From: Trochalopteron elliotii
Lineage: Eukaryota > Chordata > Aves > Passeriformes > Leiothrichidae
DNA: 64,000 nucleotides
Direction of reading: 5' to 3'
Assembly: GCA_024734555.1 (NCBI GenBank)
Contig: JANPWX010000055.1
Coordinates: forward strand, 2,326,312-2,390,311
In this document: positions 36,077 through 46,191 of the stretch, piece after piece
Layout of the letters: each line of letters begins with the position of its first letter
Numbering within the stretch: position 1 is the first letter of the stretch
Notes under the pieces: model-generated
Told to the model about the DNA's origin: nothing
The model's database searches: none
The model's input: the letters and a program-made list of their open reading frames with translations, nothing else
Made by a program: the position numbers and the translations under genes

Positions 36077-37918
36077 GTGAGCATTTGTGAATTCAGGTAT
36101 CATTTACAAACCTATTTTATGCTTCTTTCAGTTCTGAATGCTGGGGTCTAATAATTGCAACAACAATGTATCAAGAGTATTTCAATTTGCCTACTATTGA
36201 AACCAAAATTCTAGCATTAAGATATAATAAGAAAAGTACTGAAAAATATTCCCTAAACAGGAAATTAAAAATCATGCTGATTCCTTTCAAATGATAACAG
36301 AATTGAAGTGGATGGGTGTATTAACTTCTCCTTGATTTATAATGGAATATTAGGACTTTCCATGTACCTTGTTGAAATTACATAAATTATGGATTATGAA
36401 AAGTCTGTTATGCAAGGATAAACACTGTGGTATTTGAGTGGGTCTAATTATGCAAATGTCATTCTCTAACACTGTCATGGAATAATCTGAGACACCACTA
36501 AACACAGCAAATATCAACTCAATATTTTCAAAGACACAGAAATGGGTGTTCATGCAGCTAACAATAGTTTTGCTCTTATTCTCAAACACCTTGCCTTATG
36601 AGAGTTCATTCTACAATACACTGTGAGAAATGTAGAGTCTAAATGCCTCATTACCCAAATAATTCTAAATATGAACCCCTTTAGTGATAAAATGAATGGA
36701 TTTTCATTAATCTATTGTCTCTGGTTTGTTTCAATCTCTTAGTGACAGCTTTCAATAACAAGTCTGAGGACATTACATTTATAAACAATTTATATATTAA
36801 CATTTATAAAAATTTATAAATTGTTGGTCTAGTTTACTTAGGAACTATGAATCTCACCCCTTCCACTGAACTCTTTGGGAGCCATTGACTTCCCATAGGT
36901 TTTGGAGCTCTGCACTTGCAGTCTGAATATGAAACTTAGTATCTCCCTTCAGGTTTTCACTTCTTTGCATTTCAGCCAGGATTCCCTTCATCAAATGCAT
37001 TTCTGGACATTCGGACCTGGGGTGTGACTATTATTATCAGCCATAAAACCATATTGTAAGGTGGTGCATATTTGAAGTATCCAGTACAGAAAATTACAGT
37101 GAAATAATGATGATGATGATGATAATCTCATCAGATGAGAAATGTGATCTCGTGCTGGATTCAGGCAGTTTTAGGTACAACCCTGAAGGAAGAACACCTA
37201 GATATTTTGTTTGAGTTACCTGTAGTGGTTGTGGAGGAGCTGTGTTTCTCCAACCTTTTGCAGAATTTGTACTACTTTTGTGTGTGTGTGCTTGACTTCA
37301 CTCAGTCCCGTTTGCTGGGAATAGAGATGCCAAAGTTTACTGGGCTCTGCCAACTTGCATGCTGCTGGAGGGCAATGGGCTGCAGGCCAGGCTCTTTAGT
37401 AGACTATGTCATGTGCTATAACTATTTGACAAAATCTCTATTAAAATAAATTAGATGCCTGAACCCGGTTAAATGTCAAGATCATTCTGATATGACCTTC
37501 TTGGAGTGAGGTTGTCTTAAAATAGAGAGAACTGTCAGTGGTTTTCTTTAGTGCATTAATCACTCAGATATATTTGCAAAAGCTTCTTAAAATTTTTGAC
37601 ATATTTTCATTAATTTTGTTGCTGATATTGTAAATTTAGATAGTTCTCTTGGAACAAAGAGATTTTTGTAACATGATAAAGACACGTTAGTGTAATCTCT
37701 TTTTTTAAAAACTTTTTTTGGACCAGATGCATACAAATATAAACTTTGAGCTTTCCTTGACTTCTCTGTGGAGTTTGTTTCATATTTTTAAAACTAGTGA
37801 AAAATATTTCCAAAATGATTTGTGTTTGCCCAGCCAGTTCAGATGGTAGAACTACAAACGGCTCTTGTTGTTGCTTTAATCTTTTTCCTCACTGCTGTGT
37901 CTTTCATTCTTCTGCTAG
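36077..37918 (+). other. DGKI intron after exon 12
   Basis: Intron of 1.8 kb. Contains an 11-base inverted repeat with a 20-base spacer (36784-36794 and 36815-36825) in an AT-rich patch and an ATG microsatellite at 37107-37123. No mobile element called. Confidence 0.75.
37107..37123. repeat. (ATG)n short tandem repeat
   Basis: About five ATG/GAT units within the intron after exon 12. Confidence 0.8.
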
Positions 37919-37963
37919 GACCTACAGTCAGTAACATCTACTACACAGAGAGTTCATTACCAG
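37919..37963 (+). CDS. DGKI: DGKI window exon 13: 15-residue linker exon
   Basis: The acceptor is CTTCTGCTAG and the donor GTAAGA at 37964. The exon is 45 bases, phase 0 to 0, residues 376-390, DLQSVTSTTQRVHYQ. Its length is a multiple of three, so it could be skipped in frame. The assignment rests on the match with the iota linker. Confidence 0.9.
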
Positions 37964-40900
37964 GTAAGATAAGCTTTCCTTTTAGTATTAGAACAGAAAG
38001 AGGTTTAAAATTGGGAATGACACTCTTTGCATTTGAACCCATATGTTCTTGGGTGAAAGACCATTAGTTAGATGAATTTCTAATTATCTGATTATCTTAT
38101 TTACCCTTAAATATGGGAAACTAGTTCTGCTTTCTCTTGGACAAATTTTATGGAATCACCTTTAAAATTAGCAGAGTTTGATGTGAGTGATATTGCAATA
38201 GCAGTATTTTCTATATTGAAGTGAATGAGAAAATGTGTCCTGTGGGATAAATGACAGAAGTAAAATTGTTTCTCAGACAGAGAAACAGAACAATGACATG
38301 TTGTATTGTATAGCTGTTGTAATAAAGTCTATCACTGAGGAAAAAAATGGTATTTTATCAGGCCCAACCTATCAATAATTCTGTACAGGACAGTCATCTA
38401 CTTTTACATAATCTTCAGGGTAATCTTTTAGTCCATCCTAAGCACATATGTGTTTTCTGCATGAGATAAATAGGTTTTAGTTTAGGTGGATTGTTCTTAA
38501 AATTGGTCTCTTTGTGTTTTACAAATTTTTCCTACAATTTATGCAATACAGAACTTGTCTTTTCAGTTGGAAGTATCATTCGAGAATGTGTATTTCTCTC
38601 AGTAAAATAATACATTGTAGAGTGCTTAAATTGGAAGTAAACTAAGTGAGACTAACTCTACTGACTCCTCAAATGATCTGATATTAGCATGGAGACTTGG
38701 CACAAACGATGCTCAGTTGACATAGTGCTTAGGATCACAGGACAAATGCACTGTGTTGATAGCATTTTCCTAGAAATGACAATGCAAGTCTTGTTGGACC
38801 AGCAAGAATGAGTTCACTGAGAAAGCATACAGAGACCCAACCTACAGGAACCAAATGTGCTGAAATTGCGGATAATTTCTTTGGGGCTAATGATTACTTG
38901 GGTGATACAGAATTCCAGTTTCATGAGGATGCCTGTAGATGCACTGACTGCAGATGCTATAAGAAAATGCAATTTGGCATGTTTTCCTGGAATTGCCTTC
39001 TTTATATCAGTTCATGGTTTGTTTCTTTGTTTCCCTATCCAATGCTAACTTCATATTCTTGACATTTCCATCAATCATTGCCCTGGAACTGAGTTTTAGA
39101 ACAGTGTTAGTGTCTAGCAAATTGACTAATAAACCAGCATGTATGATTCTGTTCCATTTATTATAAATTAACCTAAGTGGCTGCTGACTGCTCCATGTGT
39201 AGGAAACTGCCTGAGGTAAAATGAAGAACGAAATCTGTGTGTATGGGGAGATGTACAAGAGAGTGTGAAATGTCAGAAATCAGCTCCATACTTGGCTCTA
39301 ACCTCTGCAGTTACAGCAGTTTATAAATTAGTTGCCCTACCCATCTTCTCTAGTGCACAGCAGTGTGAAATCCCTAACATATCATTCATTTTTTATGATG
39401 CTACATTTTAAATGCAGCCCTCCCTGTGTTTTGTCTTCAGTACTTGTTTGTCTAGGGTTCTTTTTTTTCCCCTCTCAGTGGGTCATTTCTGCAAATTGTC
39501 TCGTTAGGTTAATTTGGGGTTTGTTCCATATTTGTTGGTATCCCTCCACATATTACAGAAATGGGAAAAAGAGGGGCATAAAGGGCATGAAGAGGGTGTT
39601 TGAGCTGATGGAACTCTCTGCATACCTCACTAATAAGATGTCATGGGTATTTTAAGTCTCATGAATGCAGTTCTCTTGTGTGATTCCTCTGCAGTTTGAA
39701 ACATAGGCAGTCAGCAGAAATATTAGCAAACCCAGGTGCAAATGAGAAAGAATATACTGGAGTGTTTTCTCATTCTGTTTTGTTTCTCTAATCAGTTTAA
39801 TGCTCACAAAATATCATTCTCCTGGGCCTGAGACTTTGCAAGCTAGTTCTGTAGTTGAACTGTAATGAAGTCTTGGAGGGAGTACATCACAATGTGCAGT
39901 TTGTGACTTGAGTTAACGTTTACCCTCAGTATTCCTATCTTCGTTTTCTCAGCATTTTGTAGTCTTTGAATTTTACTGATTTATCCTCTTTTTATAAACT
40001 GCATTTTAGTACACACCATTGGATGTTTTCTTCCTTTTGTCCCTTGTGTTGCAGTCCCCTGCATTTGACACAGAGTGGACTAAATACTAAGATATGTAAC
40101 GCTTTGTCCATGTAGATACATCAATGTCAGCAAGCCTAGTGGATTTCAGAGATCCTTGATTTTCTGACAAACACTCCAGTGGCAGTACAATCAAACCTAA
40201 AAATCCCACAAGTCTGTTTTCCCATATTAGACAAAGTTGTATTTTAAATCTGATTCTATGAAATCCCTGAGATGTGTTATTTGCTCCCCATGTACAGTTC
40301 ACTTTGTGGAATGTTATGCTGTCATTGTCTCCATCTCTGTGATGCACAGAGGCTGGATACCATAAGCTGTGTATAAGAATAAGGTTTATGGGATCAAGTA
40401 AAATCCCATAAAATCCCATGTTGCTGTTACTTTTCCTGCCACATGACTTGGTATACTACTCCGTGGTCTGTTGTCTGAACGAGGAGTAAAGTTTGATCTT
40501 GAGCCAACATGTACCTGAATTTACAACATTCACAGATGTTCTGATTGTACTGCTTAGATGTGAATAAGGATAGAATCTGTGTCTATACAAATTTTGCATG
40601 CCAAAGATCTATGATACTCTGTTTTGCCCTGTAAAAATATATTTGTTTATAAATATTACATGCAGCAGATTTAGGAAGTTGGCTGACCACTCACTGGCAG
40701 CATGGAGCAGAGCCATGATCACCCGCTGCTCTCTTAGATCCCTTTTGAATCCCTTTTGCCTCTCCAATAAGAACTAAAAACACATGGGGTAGCCAGTTTG
40801 AGTCTTTGATAAATATGGGTCAGTAAGATCTTAATTCCTCCCCAGTAATTTCATTTGGTTCCAGGGTTATATATATTTTGCACATTGTGCAATGTCAGTA

Positions 40901-40998
40901 AAGCAAAATGAAAAAGTCAAAGTCTAGAAAATAGTCCTTTGTCAAGAAGAAACAGTTTGTTGGGGTTTTTAATAATGTGATTTTCATGCCCTATCCAG
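37964..40998 (+). other. DGKI intron after exon 13
   Basis: Intron of 3.0 kb. Nothing recognised apart from a short AAATCCCAT duplication near 40400-40418. Confidence 0.75.
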
Positions 40999-41068
40999 GA
41001 CCAGGAAAGCTCTTTCCCCAGAGTACTTTCTGTTCAGAGGCTCTCTCCTAGATGGTGCTTCCTAGATG
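40999..41068 (+). CDS. DGKI: DGKI window exon 14: RLSPRWCFLD
   Basis: The acceptor is CCTATCCAG and the donor GTAAGT at 41069. The exon is 70 bases, residues 391-413 (DQESSFPRVLSVQ then RLSPRWCFLD) plus one base of an alanine codon. LSP-WCFLDA is conserved in type IV DGKs before the ankyrin region. An 11-base direct repeat sits at its 3' end (41046-41056 and 41060-41070). Confidence 0.92.
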
Positions 41069-43541
41069 GTAAGTGCATCTCCCTTCTCCTGTGCCAAGCA
41101 TGCTGCCTGCTTCTTTGTGCTTATGGAGGATAACTCTGAGAGTATTACCAGAGAGGGGTAACTGTTCCTTGTTGTTACACTGAGCAGGTGAAAAAGGAGC
41201 TAAATGCCCCCCTTTCCCCTCTAAAAAACGAAACAGACCCCTTAATCTAAAAATCAGAGTATTTGCTGTAGTTTTTCATCCCACAGAGGGGCATTCCTCT
41301 GAGGCAGGTTAGGAGCTTGGTTAATCAGTATCTCTGCTGTGAAGAGCAGACTTTCTTGCATGCACTGCCCAAGCTCAGAGTGCAGCCAGTTGTGGCAATT
41401 CAGTACTGCTGGTAATGCTGAGATCTTCACCCTGGTTCCTCTGCAGGTGCTGTAGTCTTTAGGCTCTGAGACAGAGATTTGAAAATTACAGCTGGTCTTC
41501 TATAGTAAGTTTAAGAACACTATAGTGTTTAGGTGACAGAAAGGTACCTCCCTTTCCTTGTAACTCTGCACTGGAGAGCTGGACTTGAATTTGACCCAAA
41601 CTCTGTCAAAGCAGATGACTTATCTGGGCTTTACGTCAGGCTCCAGAGCACAGGAATTAGCAGCTGAAATGGATGGCATCTGCTTTTACAAAAGCTTCAG
41701 CATGGGGAGACTTAAATTTTTAATGCTCAAAACAAAAACAAATTCTCCTTGGCAATTTCTAATCACCCTTCCTTATCTCTCATGAGGGACATTGATAAAA
41801 GCCATAATGAGAATCTGTTTGGTTTTTGGAGAAAGCTGGATGGGTAAAAGTGTTCAGTTTTTGTCTTCAGTATTTGATATTCCTGTGAAGTGCCAAAACC
41901 TACAACGCTACATCACTGTGCTCTTGTGTCAAAACTGCAGAGTGAATGAACCTGATTTCACTCACCCAAATAAATGCAAAGCAGATACAAAAAAAAATCA
42001 CATCTGATGAAGCACATTGTAGATGATAAATACTACTGGAGTTAGTATTATAAATTATTTGGCAATGACAAGATTCATAATACGTGCTTTATTTAGTGAA
42101 TCCCCCTATTTTCATATGTTTTTCATGAGTAGCATAAATTTTCCTTGAACATATTGCTAATTCAGAGTCAATATCTGTGGCCATGCATTTGATTTGTAAA
42201 GAGCTCCCAAGCACATTATTGTTCTTTAGATTCAGCATTTGAATTAATCCCATTAGACCCATCAAATTCAGTATGTGCTTGCTATACTCTCATCGGAAAA
42301 AAGCAGCTTTTTCTCTTACATATTTTAATGTAATCAATTCTTCTTATAAGACTGAAATCCATTTTATAAATTTTTTAAATATTTATTTCAAGTTAATATT
42401 TTCAGTGACTACTGTTTCATTAAGCCTTATCTTTAAATTCAGCATTCAATGGGATAGGAATATCACAGAATTGGAGAATGCTAAGGGTTGTGAGGGACCT
42501 TAAAGATCATCTAGGCCCAACTCCCCTGCCATGGGCAGGGACACTTCTCACTAGACCAGGCTGCTCAAGGCCTTACCCAGCCTGACCTTGAACACTCACA
42601 TTTGCAAGTTCCCTGGGCAACCTGTTCAACTATCTCACCAGTCTCACAGTAATTTCTTCCTAATATTCACCCTAAATTTCCCCTTTTTCCCATTTGTACC
42701 CCTTACTCCTTGTCCTGTCACTACAGTTCAGGATGAAGAGTCTGCCTTCAGCCTCCCTGTAGGCCTCTTCAGATGCTGCAAGGGTGCTTTGAGGTCTCCA
42801 TGCAATCTTCTGTTCTTCAGGCTGAACAGCCCCAGCTTTCTCAGTCTGTCTTTGTAAGGGAGGTGCTCTTTATCAACTTCATGGGCCTCCTCTGGATTTG
42901 CTCTGACAGTTCCAGATCCTTCTTGTGTTGGGGGCAGCAGAGCTGTACACAGCTCTCCAGGTGGGGTCTTACGAGAACAGAGTAGAGGCAGAGAATCCCG
43001 TCCCTTGACCTGCTGGCCACTTTCCTTTTTACTGAAACCCAGAACATGGTTGGCTTTCTGGGCTAAAAGGGCACCCAGATGGCTCATGCTGAATTTTTTT
43101 TACAGCTATCTGTAGGGCTGCTCTCAATCACTTCTCCACCCAGCCTGTAGGTGTGGGATTGCCATGGCTCCTGTGTAGGACCTTGCACTTTGCTGAACTC
43201 CATGAGGTTGGCACTGGCCCACCTCTCAAGCATGTCGAGGTCCCCCTGGCTGGTATTCCTATCCTCCAGAGCGTTCACTGCTCCACCAAGGCTGGTGTGG
43301 GCAGGGAACTCGCTGAGGGCACGCACGATCACTGTCCGTGCCGCTGACAAAGATGTTTGTCCCAGTACTGACCCGAGACACACCAGTCATGTGGACACAA
43401 GGATTTAACTTACATTCTTGCAGAGCCACTATGACTTCCCTGATATAGGGGTTGTTTTATGAGCCAGTGATGTTATGCATCCCATCTTGTCCATGCAGTC
43501 TTGCTCAGACTATTTTCTGCTGTTGTTTCTCTGTCTTGCAG
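41069..43541 (+). other. DGKI intron after exon 14
   Basis: Intron of 2.5 kb, over a third of which is the minus-strand CR1 copy at about 42462-43400. The part before 42460 shows no recognised element. Confidence 0.8.
42462..43400 (-). mobile_element. CR1 LINE, long 3' fragment, minus strand
   Basis: On the plus strand it starts with the inverted octamer terminus (TATCACAGAATTGG). It passes through CCCCTGCCATGGGCAGGGAC and the ACCTTGAACA block to ORF2 sequence whose reverse strand reads GAGAAAGCTGGGGCTG, CCAGCAGGTCAAGGG, GCCCAGAAAGCCAACCATG and GGGGACCTCGACATGCT. About 940 bases make it the longest CR1 copy in the window. ORF2 is interrupted, and two overlapping reverse-strand frames (about 42728-43383) are its remnants. 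Confidence 0.88.
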
Positions 43542-43582
43542 CAACTTCTGCTGATCGTTTTTACCGCATTGACAGATCTCAG
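43542..43582 (+). CDS. DGKI: DGKI window exon 15: TSADRFYRIDRSQ
   Basis: The acceptor is CTGTCTTGCAG and the donor GTAAAT at 43583. The exon is 41 bases: two bases complete alanine and 13 codons follow (residues 415-427). TSADRFYRIDR-Q is nearly invariant between DGK zeta and iota. The exon is short and starts about 140 bases after the edge of a minus-strand CR1 copy. Confidence 0.94.
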
Positions 43583-45166
43583 GTAAATCATTGTTTGTTT
43601 TTTGTTTCTACAGATTTCTTTTTTTTGTAAAGCTATGACAAATGCAGCTTAAAATGAATTGTCTGCCATTCTTCCTGTGTATTGCAAAATGTTACTCATG
43701 GTGTCTCATGAGAAGTAGAGAAAAAAAATTTGGGATGTTTTTTAGTTGATCTAATTCACTTTATTTCACTGAAGTCTTGTATCTGCTGACCATCTGCCAT
43801 TCTGTTTACTACCAATCTGATGCAGATCAAAATTTTCTGCAATTTTCCTTATCAAGTCTTGCTAGGGGCATCTGTGTGGCACCAATTTATTTGTATTTAT
43901 CTTTTCACTGATGTTTTTAGGCACCAGAAGTCTTGATCCTGTGTGTGCATGTGCCAAGAAGTTGCTATGGAAGTTAAGTTGTTGTTACAATTTGAGAATT
44001 ATGAACAGAGATGCATAAAATATTCACAAGAAACCCCAAAACAATGTGTATCTCTGCTGGATTCAAACCTGTGGCACAGATCTGACAATCTGAATATATT
44101 TTCTAAAAGACACTGAAAATTTTACAGGGCTTTTGGTGTTTCTGATTTGTAGTCAGAACAGACCAATTAGTGTCTCAGTATTAAGTGCAAATTGTTGATT
44201 TCACGCTGTGGTTGTTTGTATCTGGTCCTCCTGAGAACTGTGTAAGCTGTTTCTGAATCACATGAGCATGTTAGTGTTTCTTAGCAAAAGCAGTTGGTGC
44301 TTTGGCTCAAGCAGAAGAAGCTGTGACTTTAGTTCAGAGTTCCCATGTTCAGTGTCTGCATGTGGACACCATGGGACTTCCTTGCACACAGTCATATGGT
44401 TGGGTGTTGTAATCTGACATTGGGAAGGCAGGGGTGAAGAAGATGCTGCTACTGATTAAACTGGGCAATTTGACTCTGTTTGGCTTATTCCGTGTTTCTC
44501 TAATACTTGACACTGGACAAGTGGTCATTTTTAACGCCTAATGCCTGTGATTCTGTGGGGAGAAAATTAATACTGTGTGTTGGTCCCAGCACACAAACGG
44601 CAGCAAATTTCCTGCCCATTTACCTACATAGACAGGCATACCCACACAGTATTTTTTTTGAAAGACAATAAGCCTTCAGTGTCAATAACAAAAATAAAGG
44701 ATTGAGAAAGAGGGCTTTGGTAATGGAGATGTGAAAACATGTACAAGTGGTGGAGATCTGGAAGAGTACTCCCAAACAATGAAAAGTTCTGTCAACCATC
44801 GTCAAAGAAGAGACCTGAGGTGTTGGTCCTCACTTCAAAATGCAAACCTCAGCTTTATGGGCAGGCCTCCAGGTTTAATCAACATGGCATAGTCATCGAG
44901 TAACAGCCTTTTAAGTGTTGCTGTGAGTGTGCAGCTTCCTCATGGGGAATCTTGTTTGGCTTGAAATCAATGGCATATTAATTGGTGACATCATGGCCTT
45001 GGTTTTAATGCGTGTGTATGTATGAGTACACACTTAAATACACAGAGTTCCTTGAATATTCTTCAGAGCCCCTGACATGCAGCCAACTCAGTCTAAGGCA
45101 GCTGGGTACTCTGAGAGACCAGTGGTGCTGCAGGTTCATTATTTGTTTCTTGTGTTGCTCCAACAG
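43583..45166 (+). other. DGKI intron after exon 15
   Basis: Intron of 1.6 kb. No repeat, RNA gene or coding block recognised. Confidence 0.8.
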
Positions 45167-45294
45167 GAACATTTGCACTTTGTGACGGAAATTTCGCAGG
45201 ACGAGATTTTTATTCTGGACCCAGAGATGGTAATGTCTCAGCAGGTGGGGACGCCACCAGGAATGCCTGATCTGGTAGTGGAGCAAGCAGCTGG
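45167..45294 (+). CDS. DGKI: DGKI window exon 16: EHLHFVTEISQDEIFILDPE
   Basis: The acceptor is TGCTCCAACAG and the donor GTGAGT at 45295. The exon is 128 bases, residues 428-469 (EHLHFVTEISQDEIFILD to MPDLVVEQAA) plus two bases of a glycine codon. GTPPGMPDLVVEQA is a feature of iota that I recognise in mammals. Confidence 0.95.
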
Positions 45295-45842
45295 GTGAGT
45301 GCTGCTGGAATCTGATTTTCAGCAGTTGTATTAGTGGGTATCTCTTTCTAGTTCCCTTTTCTGAAGGATTAGGGTATGTGGGAGGGCAAGTATGAGGTAG
45401 GAACAAATCCAGCCATGGTAATGGTAATGATAGGAGGACACTAGTGTAGCATCTACTCCATTAGGTTTCCATTAGGAACACACAGCCGGACTACAGGACT
45501 TCGGCACTTTTTAACCACCTTGCACCACCTGATCCTAGATCCTGCCATAAGTCTCTAATGATTGAGTTACAAACTTCTCTGCATGGTCAGAGTTCTGATT
45601 CCACTGTGTAAGGCCCTGAAGCCCTTTGTGTCTAAGAATGATCATAAAGTGTCTTTATCATCCTCTTGACAGACCGGAAGTGCTTCTATTCGTCTTTAGG
45701 AACAGTATTGTACTCATAGTGAATTAATCTATTTTAACTGGCTATGGTCTGAAAAATGCTGGGAACCAATGAGTATAAGGCAGCTTTGAAGTGGAGCACA
45801 CAAGGGGTGTGAATGCCTTTCTCTTCCTCCTTCTCTCTCTAG
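45295..45842 (+). other. DGKI intron after exon 16
   Basis: Intron of 548 bases ending in a clean TCTCTCTCTAG acceptor. No other content recognised. Confidence 0.85.
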
Positions 45843-45968
45843 AATATCAGACCGGTGGAACCCTGCAGCTCGGAAGAGGATGCTGAGCGACAGCGGCCTT
45901 GGAAAGATTTCTCCCCACTACGAGGTACCTGACAAACAAAAGGACGCCAGCCAGACACATATGCTGCA
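45843..45968 (+). CDS. DGKI: DGKI window exon 17: ISDRWNPAARKRMLSDSGL linker
   Basis: The acceptor is TTCTCTCTCTAG and the donor GTAAGA at 45969. The exon is 126 bases: one base completes glycine, 41 codons follow (residues 471-511), and two bases start a glutamine codon. The first half (ISD-WNPA-RKRMLSDSGLG) matches mammalian iota closely. The second half (HYEVPDKQKDASQTHML) aligns only loosely with it. A possible internal donor, GAG|GTACCT at about 45925, is out of phase with exon 18. Reading through the true donor gives CAG then TAA, an immediate stop. Confidence 0.92.
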
Positions 45969-46185
45969 GTAAGAGCCCTCTGCATTTCTCTGCTTGATGA
46001 TGCACTGTCCCTGTCACCACAGACAGCTCCCAATGTCTCCTTTAAGCTTAATGAATTGTGCCAACATGCTGAAATTACAAATACTTTTTGCTACTTCTCT
46101 TTTGTTTCTCTGTTCTGTTCTTCCTCTTTGTCCATTATTTTATATTCTTGCCTTTGTTTCATTCTCTGTGGCACCCTCCTCTCTT

Positions 46186-46191
46186 AATAAA
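46186..46191 (+). promoter_or_regulatory. Possible intronic polyadenylation signal
   Basis: AATAAA lies about 220 bases after the exon 17 donor, downstream of the stop that read-through of that donor would reach. AATAAA is common by chance in AT-rich introns, and no strong GT-rich downstream element is obvious. Confidence 0.2.

Noticed and set aside
42728..43383. Minus-strand frames of 99-119 codons that look coding
   Set aside because: They are decayed CR1 ORF2 remnants, not a host gene.
45925..45930. GAG|GTACCT as the real end of exon 17
   Set aside because: It ends in phase 0, whereas exon 18 needs two carried bases. The donor at 45969 gives the conserved QSPVSSED junction.
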